A stretch of 64,000 nt of DNA from Leptidea sinapis (GCF_905404315.1 NC_066265.1:29784501-29848500), one strand, 5' to 3'; shown: positions 53,681 through 64,000, counted from the first letter of the stretch. The notes: generated by a model not told the origin, from the sequence alone. Numbers and translations are program-made.

Positions 53681-54753
53681 AATTCTTACATTACAATAAT
53701 CGTTTTGAAATTAAAAAATATCTGAATGTAAATTCATATATTTTATCAGTGTAATAATCTAGTGTGTAAATGTTTGTGGGCGAGTGTTAACAGACACTCA
53801 AGGGATCACCTCGAAACGCAATCCACACTTCTCAATATATATTTTACGAGCGATGTTACTTTCGACGCGGAAAACGAAAGGCCATTCGTGTAAAGCGTTC
53901 GTCGAACCGCAACAACGTAGTGAACGAGCGTGCAATCGATTGTAAAACGAATGACTAAAATTAGACGAAAAAGACTAGTTTTCGAATTCGTCCGTACGTG
54001 AGCTGTGAATAAATTCGACCGTCTGAATGCAATTTGGCTAAACCAAAGGTGACTAGTATTTGTACTTTGGCCGTACCTGGATTGTGACGTATGTCGGACG
54101 ACCCAAAGAAGACTAACACCCGAGTTTCGGCGATGATAGAGTTCTGACTAAATTCATCCGTCTTAATATAATTTTGGTTAGGCCACAAGTGAATATATTA
54201 GTCAGACGAGCCAAAGAAGACTAGCACTCGAATTTCACGTTTCAGTATTCAGGTTTTACTGCTCGATTTTTTCGTACTTAGAAATTTAATAAGTGGATTT
54301 AATAACATAAATTTAATATTTCAGTTTTATTTGCGTAGCATCTGTGTATCTGAGTAGCTTCCCTTTTCACACACACTGCCGCAGCTGCTATATATAATAT
54401 CTTGGGAAAGTTATTTATTTATTCTTTGTAAAATATGTTCTTGGTTAGATTTAGTTATAATTTTTCTTTTTTATTCTTATTTTTGTAGCAATTTGAAAAC
54501 AGTTAATTAATAAATAGCCTTTAGTATCAATATAAAGTGTAAACGCTCGTTCGCTCTGCCACGGCCCAGTATCTCAGCCAGTCTGGATTTTAAATCCATT
54601 AATTATAATTTTTGTTTACAGACTTCAATCAGGGTTTGGGTCGTTGATCCCTGTGTCAACTAATGCAGCACTGACCACAGGTACTTAACTAATTTACATT
54701 GAACCTCTACCGCTACTAAATATGAGAGCACAACTTATCTATATTATAATATA
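53681..54753. other. Unassigned stretch with short internal repeats
   Basis: Around 53940-54240 there are imperfect repeats of a GACTAGTATTTG/GACTAACACCCGAGTTTC/GACTAGCACTCGAATTTC motif spaced by roughly 70-110 bp, together with CCAAAGAAGACTA. This may be a minor satellite-like array. No gene is seen. Confidence 0.4.
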
Positions 54754-55003
54754 CTAGCTCTTACCTGCGACTTCATTCGCGTGGAATAGTTATTTTGTGC
54801 AGCATACTTTTTGTTAGGATACTTTGCAAATAATACACACACTAAATGCTATTTACGCCCGCTCAGCGCACTTCTACCATACAGCGGATATTCCTAGTTA
54901 TTGTGGACAGTCTCTTTAATAGTATTTCCCTGCGAACTTAAATCTATTTCATCCCCATGTAGGTCAAAGTGTCAAATATGCTCGAACCACTGTTTATAAA
55001 TTA

Positions 55004-56534
55004 CACTGGCCTGCAAAAGTAAGTACCACACTTTTCAAATTAAATTTTTTAAAAACTTTAAACTATAGAAGGTAGAGATTTAAGATTAAAAACATTTTGT
55101 TGGAAATTTTATAGGCTTTAATTCTTAGAAAATAAAATTATACATTAGTAACATTTTTAACTTAAAAAAGATAAAACAATGAAAATAGACATTTTTAGTT
55201 TAGTGTAAAAAAATTCAACTAAAATGTATTACATGTTATTTAATTTTTAATAACTGGTATTGCCTCCTCGAGCCCTGATTACAGCTTCGAGCCGGTTTGG
55301 CATACTGAACACTAGCTTTCGGAGCCGATGTTGGGGAATATTATCCCATTCTTCTACCAGGGCCTGCTTTAGTGCCCTGAGGGTAGTAGGTGGTGGTCTG
55401 TGATTTCTGACTAGCCTCCCAAGCTCATCCCAGGCGTGTTTAATCGGGTTGAGATCAGGACTTCTTGATGGCTAAGCCATCACGCTGATACCGACCTCCT
55501 GAATATACTCTTGTACGATATGAGCCGTGTGTGGCCGGGCATTATCATGCATCAGCATCGATCCATCACCCATATTTGCTAAATACGGCCCTGCATACTC
55601 ATTGAGAATCTCTTGAGCATATCTTTGCCCAGTGAGGGTGCCATTTTCTATGGCTACTAGCTCTGTGCGACCTTCTGAAGATATGCCAGCCCATACATGT
55701 ACACTGCCTCCACCGTATTGGACTCCTTCTGAGATGCAGGCTTGAAGGTATCGCTCACCAGGTCGCCTGTAAACACTTCGCCTTCCATCAGAAGTGTAAA
55801 GGGAGAATCGAGACTCATCTGCAAACAAAATTCTTGACCATTCTTCTTCATCCCACTGCATGTGTTCACGGGCGTATCGCAGTCTCGCTACTCGATGCTG
55901 TCTCTCGAGTTCGGGCTACTCGCTGGTCTTTGGGGTTTCAAATTTGCTTCAGCAAGTCTTCTTCTCACTGTACTGTCACTAATGTAGTCCCTCCGGGTCT
56001 GAAGTAGCTGTTGCTGGACTTCAACTGCATTGTAGTGGCGATTACTTAACACAATGGAAATAATATAACGATCTTCTCGGGCACTGGTACACCTGGGTCT
56101 GCCATTACAAGGTCTCCTCAGATGGTGTCCAGTCTCTTCGTACCTTCGCTATACCTTCTGGACCGTTCGTACCGTCACACCCACCATTCTTGCAGTGCGA
56201 CGCATACTGATGCCTAGTTCCAGAAATGCCATGATCCTAGCACATTCTTCAACTGAAAGAGGCATGATAAATAAATGTTATGTGCTTTTTAGCATAAATT
56301 TTTAAAACAAGACCCATCGATCTTGAACAAAATTTAAAACAGAAAGAAAAATGTGAATGGTAAAATTGTAATTCGGAAACGTCCACTTTGAAAAAGGAAT
56401 GGTTTTGGTTTTGAAGTTTTTTTTCAGCCATTTCTTAAAAGAAGGTTACCGACAATAAAGTTTTTATGTACAAAATTAAATTCTCTTTGGAGTACCAATT
56501 TTAAAAGTGTGATACTTACTTTTGAAGGCCAGTG
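55004..56534 (-). mobile_element. Complete Tc1-like transposon, inactive
   Basis: It is bounded by TA at both ends and by inverted repeats of about 38 nt with three mismatches, starting CACTGGCC on each side (55004-55041 and 56497-56534). It contains one transposase pseudogene on the minus strand. It lies inside a Helitron. At 1531 bp its length is normal for Tc1 elements, so nothing large is missing. Confidence 0.93.
55247..56265 (-). pseudogene. Tc1-like DD34E transposase, disabled
   Basis: ATG at 56265 gives MPLSVEECARIMAFLELGIS, the N-terminal HTH region. A stop lies at 56149-56151, then GRPRCTSAREDRY, and a frameshift near KPQRPAS. The catalytic part follows: RILFADESRFSLYTSDGRRS (Asp 1 at 55817-55819), HVWAGISSEGRTELV and LMHDNARPHTAHIVQE (Asp 2 at 55544-55546). 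A stop (55472-55474) precedes RSPDLNPIKHAWDELGR, and the C-terminus is RLEAVIRARGGNTSY, TAA at 55247-55249. Spacing is DD34E, but the expected catalytic Glu is Lys (AAA, 55439-55441). Confidence 0.93.
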
Positions 56535-57033
56535 TACTTCTTATTAAATTCCTAAATACACACACACAGTTTCATAGTTTGATACCCAAAAATTACTAAT
56601 TCCCATGCAAGCTTTCATCTCTTATTTCAACCTGTTTATGCTCTTTTTAACAAAAAAAATCTTGCTTGTCCTTTAACAAGGTCGAGTCTATTTTTGTAAA
56701 AAATATAATCAAAATCGAATTCGGAGTTAGGTGTGAAAGCGTGAAGTTATTTGGACACACATACGAATTTTCATCCCCTATTTCAGTTTTAAAATCTAAA
56801 TATTATGTATTTATTTCTTATCAAGTGCCTTAACACAAAGTTTTATCATGCAATCTTCGAGGATGACACACTTCCATACAAGCTTTCATCCCCTCCATTT
56901 ATTTTTTCGCAATAAAAGGTAGCCTATGTCTTTTTCTAAACTCAATTCTATCTCTATACAGTTTCGGTGGAGGTTAGACGTGTAAGCGTAACAAACAATC
57001 TTACATTCATATTTATAATATTATTAGGGTAGT

Positions 57034-57250
57034 AAAATTCTCGTGTCACAGTGCTAGATGCCATACTCCTACGAAACGGCTTGATAGATTTAAAAAAAAA
57101 AATATTTATGTGTTTGATTATAAGATACTCGTATGTATATGCGGTATGTCTGAGAATCGGTCATAATCTATTTTTCATACCCCTAAAATATGTTTTTATT
57201 AATTTATGTAACAAAGTAAGGTTATCACGGGCAGGAAGTAATACTGTAAA
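57034..57250 (+). mobile_element. Helitron family N2, copy 2 (3' end lost)
   Basis: AAAATTCTCGTGTCACAGTG, ACGAAACGGCTTGATAGATT and GTCTGAGAATCGGTCATAAT match 36968-37300. It starts 5 bp from the end of the N4 Helitron. Confidence 0.65.
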
Positions 57251-57523
57251 TTTGATGTGCGATAATTTGCTTATGACGCTTTTACACCTTAACTAAACCG
57301 TTTATAATAAATTTTTTTGCAAACGCCAGAAGTACAGAAAATAATACAAATTTAATTCATCCCGAAATATTTAAGAGTTCTAGTGGGAGTAGTAGTAGTT
57401 ATGATACATGAAGCTATCGTAGTTGTAATTTGAATCTACAAAAGTTTTAAGCTCGAAAATTAAAGGGATTTAACTGATGCTGAATATGCAATTCGTAATT
57501 TTCTCGATCCTAGCTGTCTTCTT

Positions 57524-57665
57524 GATAGAGCCGAGATGGTAAAAGGCCCTGACTACGGAGCAAGAGGTCCCCGGTTCAAATCCCGGTAGGTGCAAGCATT
57601 TATATTGTAATGATGAATGTGGATGTTTGATGCTTATATGCTTAACTATTTAAGTATATATTATT
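57524..57665 (+). mobile_element. tRNA-derived SINE-S copy
   Basis: The tRNA head has A box TAGAGCCGAGATGG, B box GGTTCAAATCC, GTAGGTGCAAGCATTTATA, then a shortened body ending near TTAAGTATATATTATTAAAC. Confidence 0.82.
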
Positions 57666-57689
57666 AAACAAAACAAATCTTATAACTAT

Positions 57690-58100
57690 CTGTGATGGCA
57701 AGCGTCCTGATGGAATGAAGCTGATGGCTTAGACGGAGAAGGGCGCTGGTGTGGGATGCGACTTGCGTCGACACTCTGGCTCCTTCTCATGTCCATGTTA
57801 CGTCAGTTGGTGCTGCTTCGAATGCCGAAACAGCAAGCGTCGCAAATATTTTGGTCTCAGTGAGTCAGACATCTTTGTGCCGTTTGGTGTCGAGAAACTT
57901 GGCACGTGGGGCCCAGAGGCGCGGAGAATGTTCAAAATACTATCTTCGCGCCTCAATAAGGCTACTGGAAACCCAAGCACTGGCAGTTGTTTCGGTCAAT
58001 GGATCAGCCTTGCTATCTAAAGCTGCCAGTATTCTTGGTACGCTTCCACGTAATTATAGATTTAATTTTATGTAGTCAAAGTATTTGAAGTATATTGTGT
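57690..58100 (+). pseudogene. Retroelement C-terminal domain (family F), copy 3
   Basis: Reads DGKRPDGMKLMA, a stop, then in pieces LVWDATCVDTLAPSHVHVTS, KRRKYFGLSESDIFVPFGVE, KLGTWGPEARRMFKILSSRL and NKATGNPSTGS. It keeps GQWISLAI, which copies 1 and 2 have lost, and ends ASILGTLPRNYRFNFM at TAG. Frameshifts at about 57755, 57830 and 58018 break it. Shared beginning, end and UTR define one family. Confidence 0.78.
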
Positions 58101-58726
58101 TAAAAAAATTGTTGTCTCGACTATGAGGCAACAATATTTACCTAAAAAGGGCGATTTTTAAATTTGTAATAATAGAACAGTGATACAATATCTTAACAAT
58201 TTGGTATTACAAGTTAATTCCCTTATATCTGGGATTAAATCTATTATTTTAATTTGTACCAAAATTTATATACGACACCGGATTGAAAGAGCAATTCAAA
58301 TCGATTTACTAATACGAATTTATAACGGGGATGCGCAGGCAATCGCGAAAAAAATCCTGCAGATAAAGCCATCAGCCTGTTCCGGAGTGGAAGATCAATT
58401 CGAGCGCTCAAATTAGTTAAGCTACAATATAATCACTATTATTAATTCAGCTATTTAATGTAGTCATTCTGTACTTTCAGAGATTGCACAATAAAAAAAT
58501 CTGAATTGTTGTAGAAACACAAACATCTAAGCCGCTTAAACGAATCACAATAAATAAAACTTTAATATAATTCACTTACACTAATGCGTTCAAACTGTAC
58601 GTTAAAAAGCAATAGCTTTAATCGTACAATAAATCACACGGGATGAAGACGATGTGATTTGCGAGATGACGTCACAGTTCACAAATCACAAGTCAGCCGA
58701 GTTACTACGGAGAACTAGACAGAGCA
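58101..58726. other. Unassigned stretch with a CRE palindrome
   Basis: GATGACGTCACAG at 58665-58677 contains TGACGTCA. The plus frame 58180-58416 shows no motif I know. Confidence 0.35.
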
Positions 58727-59189
58727 TTAAGGCGCGGTCATACCTCAATATCAACAAAAATTGGTATCTTTGAGAGTCGTTGTACAACATAACGCAATGA
58801 AAATATTCCGACGAAAAAAATACAGTGCACTTTTGTGCACTGTATATATATTAATTCCTTTTGGACTTAAAAAATTTTTTGAACCGAATAGAATAATTAT
58901 ATATAATTTGAAATATCCTATAAAAAATTTGGAAGTTGCTTCCCAAAAATAAACTTTGGAGTTAAAAATCTCCGAATTTTCGGCTATAACAATATGCTTT
59001 TTTTAAAGAATTTTATAGAACTTTTCTACAAATTAAACCGAACAATTCTTCAATTTAATACGTAAATTTTAAATAAACAAAAGAAAATCAGTAAAATTAA
59101 TGCCCATTTGCAGCTTAGCCACTTGATCAACGCAAATATTGTAGGGTTTGGTGTAGCGTTTACAATCCTAGTCAGTCCGCGCCTTAATG
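58727..59189. mobile_element. MITE with TTAA target site and GGCGCGG termini
   Basis: CATTAAGGCGCGG at 58727-58739 and CCGCGCCTTAATG at 59177-59189 are exact complements. Reading TTAA as the target duplication, the element ends are GGCGCGG. An internal perfect hairpin ACAGTGCAC-TTTT-GTGCACTGT lies at about 58822-58843. TTAA insertion is the piggyBac habit, but the terminal bases do not start CCC, so the superfamily is open. Confidence 0.55.
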
Positions 59190-59899
59190 GTATATTATCG
59201 TGCAATAAGTGTGACAAGTTAGGGTAATAGACAACGTCACACGAGTTGCACATACTATTTAGTATTACAAACGCCGACTTTATGTATTATTTTCGACTCC
59301 ATATTCGTTTTTAAACTTTGGTAACTCAAATTATAAATTTATTTATTAAATTAAACTGTCAGAAGCGTCAACCTCAATTCAGTTTACTTGTCGCACTCAA
59401 ACATTTGCGTTGCCGCTCCGTCTATTTCATTCTATTCTCTAGGCCTCGAGTTAAAAATACGAGACAGAGAAATACGTAAAGAGTGCCGAAAATAAACAAA
59501 TACTGCGATCAATTTCAATAATTCTTTGAAACCTGGAACAGATCGGAGATGTTTCAGGTAAACGAAGCGGTTTTATCAAGGTTTATAATGTGGGCTTGTG
59601 GCATTGATCAGATCTTAATATAGATAATTTGCAAATTCTTACATAATGATTCGAATGTTAGAAGATATTTTTGTATGGGTTATTATGTAATAGAAATAGT
59701 ATTATTATGAGCATTTTAAGAAAAAAGAAGTATTTTGATGTGATAACTCAGCGAGTTGAGCACTTTTCTTGGGATGGGTTTAAAATGTTAAACTCGCGTC
59801 AGGACACGTGGCCTGATCAAAAATTCGTAAGACAGTCACTGAGATTATGGATGTAAGATTTATACTTCTAACTAAATACAGTTCAGCTATTTCAACTTA
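59190..59899. other. Unassigned stretch
   Basis: No gene or known repeat. The plus frame 59671-59856 has no recognised motif. Confidence 0.4.
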
Positions 59900-60109
59900 C
59901 GGCTGTTTTCAATAACCTATCTATTTTTAGATTAAGTTGCTAGAGGTAGACAAATCTAAACTTTTACACTTACTTCCGTTTCAATAACCTATCGACATAA
60001 AGCATTGGACTATAACTTTATTAGACATAACTATGGATAGATAAGATCTTGTCATTAAACGGTGATAGCAATGTATCCATAACTAGAGATACGTTATTGA
60101 AAACGGCCG
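59900..60109. mobile_element. 210-bp PIF/Harbinger-type MITE
   Basis: Terminal inverted repeats CGGCTGTTTTCAATAACCTA and (reverse complement of the right end) CGGCCGTTTTCAATAACGTA, each flanked by TTA, the 3-bp target duplication typical of PIF/Harbinger. An internal TTTCAATAACCTATCGACAT repeats the terminal motif. No coding. Confidence 0.8.
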
Positions 60110-60121
60110 TTAATGATCATA

Positions 60122-60210
60122 CCGTCATGGGACCAGTGGTTGAATCATTGTGATTGCGAAGCCGAAACACCGCGAGTGTTCGAATCTCAGCCGTGAAATA
60201 TTTTTACAGT
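60122..60210 (+). mobile_element. tRNA-like sequence, probable SINE head
   Basis: GGACCAGTGGTTGAATC resembles an A box and GTGTTCGAATCTC a B box, about 40 bp apart. The acceptor stem does not pair. The downstream body is unlike SINE-S, so it would be a third tRNA-derived family. Confidence 0.45.
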
Positions 60211-60511
60211 TATTATTTGGTTTTTAAGCTATGTTATTAGCGAAGACTCTCCCTAAGGCGATAGTTATACTTGTATTTCTTTGTTCTTATTGTCTATTGT
60301 ATTATTGGAAATAAGAGTAATGACTTCGTAAATTCGTAAATAAATCTACGTCAGAATCTGCGATCAATACTGTATGGAATGATGGTGATATATCGACCCT
60401 TAATTACGTTTCTCAAGGAGATAAGAGACGTCGGAATGATATAATAGAAATTTGAAGTGAAAACTTTTATTATAACTTTGTCTTCTTCTAACTCAAAGTT
60501 AATAGTTTTTT

Positions 60512-60615
60512 ACTCATTTACTCATAAAGATCAAAACATGGCACTTATGAATGTTCAAGAGTTGAGCTTTAATGAGGGGCGGCAAAAATTTCATTGCTAT
60601 CTTTTTTAACTCAAT
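60512..60615 (-). repeat. LINE-H 3' UTR, diverged
   Basis: ATGGCACTTATGAATGTTCA, GAGTTGAGCTTTAATGAGG and AATTTCATTGCTATCTTTT follow the order of 47840-47965 with many substitutions. Confidence 0.6.
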
Positions 60616-60929
60616 ATTTACAGATTCATTATTTCACAAATATGTTAAAACCAATCTGAGCAAATTAATGTAATATTCATTCAAACATTCCATTTACTTA
60701 AACATGTAACAAAATTATAAATTTAAGTAAATCATAAAAAAAAAACCTCAATAGTTATTGAGTACTTTCATGTAGTGATGTATAAATTTTTAATTATTAA
60801 TAAATTTATAATATATTAACCGCCACAATCAAAAACATTTAAACGAGTATACCCTCTAATTACATTTGTATTGTATTAAGCCTACTATTTGACTGTCATT
60901 ATATGTTCTTCTCCTTTAAAAATATATAT

Positions 60930-61990
60930 AGTTTTCCTTTAGCTATCCCCGTGAAATCTTTCAACCATTTCGCCGTCGTGGACCATTTAATGTCATCTTT
61001 CCAATGCATTTGTGGTCTTCCTCGTGCACGCTTCGCCCCCCAGGATTGCTAGTTTAGACCCAGTCTATACCACTTCTTGACGTACAATTTGACCAGCAAT
61101 TGACATTTTAAGCTTTCGATGCGTTCGACTGGTACTGGCCTGTATAATACCTCTGGACAGACTGTTCCATATGTTTGACAGCTAATTTTGGTGCCTTTTA
61201 AAAACGCCACTCGCGAGCGTATAGAGAACTAATTTTGACGTATAATAGAAATGGCTGCGAAGGAACGTACAGTACTCTGAAGTGTTTTTACATTTTCAAT
61301 TATTAATTTCGTTTTCCGTCTTATTTATATTTCAGGAATCGACGTAATAAAGTACCCATTTTTTTGTAAATAGTTTCCCACCATCTATGTTGTCCACTAG
61401 GTTGCCATCACTAGTTTTAGTTCCGCAGACTCTCGCTACATGGCCAACATCGCCAAAATGGCGTATATCAAACAGGCACAAAAGCACTTTGACAGCCGCC
61501 AGTCCAGTGGTAAATCGCAGAGGTCTGTGGTTCAAAGTCATTTGGCAAACTAGCTTTACTCTGCCATGTATTACGTTTTTTTACAGTATATGACTTTACT
61601 CTGTACTGCCCAATGGGCCACTTGTATTTTGTTGATGTTTCGTTGAGTTCAGTATATTACTCATAACAAGTTTTCATTCTTCGTTCTGATTTTGATTCCA
61701 AGAATTCATAAAGGTATCTTCGTAAAGTTAGACTTTTGCATAAAAGTTTGGCTGACTTCATGTCCATACGATGTTCTTTGTCATAATTACTTAACTTCGC
61801 TAAGCCATCTCACTGAGCTACTTCGTTTAACTCTTGGATCATAATTTGTCCATCGTCAGATAGTCAGTTAAATTGAAGCTTACCTAATCTGACTCCATTT
61901 AAAATTAGGCCTAGGTTTTTCTTATTAAGCATTTTAAATACATCTTCCGTGTATCTTTATATCTCTTCATGCAAAACCTTTACATACATA
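60930..61990 (-). pseudogene. RTE-clade LINE relic
   Basis: The minus strand from about 61955 reads EDVFKMLNKKNLGLILNGVR, LGKLQFN, stop, LSDDGQIMIQELNEVAQ, then SNYDKEHRMDMK. These follow the palm/thumb region of RTE RTs, where the FADD box should be (now QFN-stop-LSDD). At 61045-60960 WGAKRARGRPQMHWKDDIKW corresponds to the C-terminal GRPxxRW block. Between them (61210-61700) the sequence is not recognisably RTE, so either an insertion or advanced decay separates the parts. AT mutation pressure is strong compared with 32067-33125. Confidence 0.6.
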
Positions 61991-62436
61991 TAAGTATACT
62001 TATACATACATATACGTGTTTTAAGCATGGGTACATTATTTTTTAAGATTGATGTTGTTGAAGCTTTCTTATATGTTTTTAATTTCAGATTCAAAATCTG
62101 CTGTAGGATGGTCAAACTACGAATATCCTTATAGAAAGTTCGGACGGTTGTTGAACTTTTCCAATAACACCAGACCGTTGTCTCCCTTGACATCAGATCC
62201 AATATCAGTCCAATATTCTCAGTTAATATCGATATTAAATCACTCAAAGCTCTTACTTATTTCAAGGTTCTTTTGATAATCTGAACCTCCAATAGTTTTC
62301 TATAGATTTCCTCTATTGCTTATAATCACTAGCAAGTGGTTACAGTTTGTCGGCAGGATAAGAAATTCGGCAGGAGAGGAAATTATAAAGGTTTTTTATT
62401 TACTGAATTGCCTTCTATTTGAATTGTATTTTCATT
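61991..62436. other. Unassigned stretch, open on both strands
   Basis: Plus frame 62049-62276 and minus frame 61957-62247 are both open. TTATATGTTTTTAATTTCAG at about 62069-62088 would be a fair splice acceptor for the plus frame (SKSAVGWSNYEYPYRKFGRL). Neither frame resembles a family I know. Confidence 0.25.
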
Positions 62437-62745
62437 TTTTTTTTATGGAATAGGAGGACAAACGAGCGTACGGGTCACCTGGTGTTAAGTGATCACCGCC
62501 GCCCACACTCTCCTGCAACACCAGAGGAATCACAAGAGCGTTGCCGGCCTTTAAGGAAGGTGTACGTGCTTTTCTTGAAGGTACCCATGTCGTATCGTCC
62601 CGGAAACACCGCACAAGGAAGCTCATTCCACAGCTTCGTAGTACGAGGAAGAAAGCTCCTTGAAAACCGCACTGTGGAGGACCGCCACACATCCAGATGG
62701 TGGGGATGATATCGTAACTTGTGACGTGTCGTGCGAAGGTGAAAT
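62437..62745 (-). pseudogene. LINE-B C-terminus and 3' UTR, well preserved
   Basis: The minus strand encodes FHLRTTRHKLRYHPHHLDVW, RSSTVRFSRSFLPRTTKLWN, ELPCAVFPGRYDMGTFKKST, YTFLKGRQRSCDSSGVAGEC ending at TGA, then the 3' UTR and an A-tail (plus-strand T run near 62437). It is about as good as the 35 kb copy in this region. The open plus-strand frame across it is a shadow. Confidence 0.9.
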
Positions 62746-64000
62746 AATATTAAAACTTTAAAATAGTATGGAGTATGCAAATAAAAATAAATACTTTTGA
62801 CTTTATGAGTGAGACTTACTCTCAAGACAATGTACTCTTTGGGGGCCATGCATAAATTACATCTCACATTTATTGGAGGTGGGCTAATCAACTGTGACGC
62901 TGTGTGATAAGGAATGGAAAGCTTTGAGACGTCACATGGTAAAAAATTTAAACTCGAAGGTTATATGTTAAGCAAAATTAAAAGAAATATTAGAATAGAA
63001 TAGAATAAAGTGTTTCTACACTTTATTAACAATAAAAACACACACCTTCAATTTACAGTATAAATCTGAAAGTAATAAATTAAATTAATTATAACAAAAA
63101 ATATTAAAATATAAACAAAAAAAAGGCGCGTGATTCCCTGCTAAAAGGAGCTGACCCAGTATATTGTTGTGTCAGTGCAGAAGACACCAACACAACACTG
63201 GTTTTCAGCAGCCCCTCGTGACATTTGGAGTAAACAGCTGTTGTAGTTTTCCCATTGTAATCTTTATTTATTAGGCTTATGTTGGTTTAAGTCGTCGGTG
63301 AGAGGCTATATTCATTTAGTTACTTTAAAAAAAATGTGACTTGACTGACATGGGGAGGGGTTTCACAAATGTACATGAGGAGGGGGGTTAAAAATGCATA
63401 AAATTTGTTTGAAGTAATGTATGGGTAAACCGTTACCTCTTTGTTAATATCGATTCGTATCTACTGACATACTTTGAAATGAAATAATGATGAGTTCGTT
63501 AGTTCATTGATGCGTAAATCTTAATTAATTACTTGTTTTCGTCAAAATGAAGCGGAAACAAACCAATTGAAAGCGGGAAATAATAAATAAATTCTTTACA
63601 ATTGGATTCAAAATATAGAAAGTCAATTAATTTGATCAAGTTGTCGCTGTGTGCTACCGGATAAAAAGAAATTGTTGGATACACTTGTAAATTGTTAGAT
63701 AAGCGCCGAAAACAAGTAATTATTCATTAATTTCCGAAATTTATCCAAAATGCTTAGGTAATACTAGTTATACCCGGGTAAACCTAAGTTTACGTAACCC
63801 TCTAGCATTATATGTAACAGATGCATTAATCCTAATCCAACTGTAAACAATGGGTGTTTGTAATAGTGTACACACGCAAGTAGTGAAACTTACAATCAAC
63901 AAGTATCTGCAGTAAATGTATAAGTCCATTGAAATTAATTATTATGACTGTGAATCTAGTAGACATTATTTTTTACATATTTTTAAAAATTCAATTAGAA
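62746..64000. other. Unassigned stretch to the window end
   Basis: AATAAAGTG-TTTCTA-CACTTTATT at about 63003-63026 forms a small hairpin and may mark a LINE 3' end. Downstream GGAGCTGACCCAGTATATTG and CAACACAACACTGGTTTTCA look repeat-like but are unassigned. No gene is seen. Confidence 0.4.

Larger units (their letters stand above)
54754..57029 (-). mobile_element. Non-autonomous Helitron N4 carrying a Tc1-like insertion
   Basis: On the minus strand the 3' end has GCGA-ATGAAG-TCGC, then AGGTAAGAG and CTAG with host T (54754-54757). The 5' end near 57029 reads AATAATATTATAAATATGA, TTGTTTGTTACGCTTACACG, the usual N4 start. Removing the Tc1-like element (55004-56534) leaves one continuous ~740-bp Helitron. 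No Rep/helicase frame. Confidence 0.75.

Noticed and set aside
62419..62709. 96-codon plus-strand frame
   Set aside because: It is the antisense shadow of the LINE-B C-terminus; the same shadow type appears at 35675-35929.
1..64000. CRISPR array, operons or bacterial signals
   Set aside because: Repeats are dispersed eukaryotic elements with variable spacing; no regular repeat-spacer structure, Shine-Dalgarno-linked genes or prokaryotic families.

Overview
This window looks like nuclear DNA of a moth or butterfly (Lepidoptera). It is AT-rich, with no operon-like gene packing and no long intact reading frame. It is filled with element types typical of lepidopteran genomes: jockey-like and RTE-like LINEs, L2/CR1-like LINE 3' ends, A-tailed and tRNA-derived SINEs, non-autonomous Helitrons ending in a hairpin plus CTAG, mariner/Tc1 relics and MITEs. 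I find no host protein-coding gene I would defend strongly. There are two short candidate exons (10234-10376 and 26507-26597, both + strand) and a few GC-rich, regulatory-looking islands (14640-14930, 29030-29300, 30000-30890). The window is probably intergenic or deep intronic.

Layout. 1-16 kb: a mariner relic, two copies of one Helitron family in opposite orientation (2.0 and 4.9 kb), an RTE C-terminus (4.3 kb), a split TATA/Inr/DPE promoter-like element (6.25-6.56 kb) interrupted by an insertion with a 13-bp target duplication, several SINEs, a candidate terminal exon, and a GC-rich island with an RFX-type X-box. 16.96-22.57 kb: a near-identical tandem duplication of 2.8 kb. 22.9-29.7 kb: a decayed LINE with a perfect 21-bp hairpin in its RT, a tRNA-SINE, a DD34D mariner relic and the first of three copies of a conserved retroelement C-terminal domain. 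30-40 kb: three LINE bodies, namely RTE at 32.1-33.1 (-), a jockey-like copy with EN and RT remnants at 33.3-35.9 (+), and an RTE-like copy at 37.7-39.8 (-) whose RT frame is broken by a single stop. 40-54 kb: SINE-rich, with a long inverted repeat (43335-45248, arms about 720 bp) that could fold as RNA, three more Helitrons and a direct duplication. 54.7-57 kb: a Helitron carrying a complete but dead Tc1-like transposon. 57-64 kb: another copy of the conserved C-terminal domain, MITEs with TTAA or TTA target sites, a further RTE relic and a LINE 3' end.

How the parts relate. The abundant SINE (called SINE-A here, about 14 copies) ends in a tail visibly homologous to the 3' end of the jockey-like LINE (called LINE-B here), so LINE-B is the likely source of its machinery. 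Nested insertions give a relative history: SINE-A into a tRNA-SINE at 41.7 kb, Tc1 into a Helitron at 55 kb, and a small TIR element inside a larger one at 18.0 kb, later copied in the tandem duplication. Family letters (SINE-A, SINE-S, LINE-B, LINE-C, LINE-H, family E, F, G) are local labels used to link entries.
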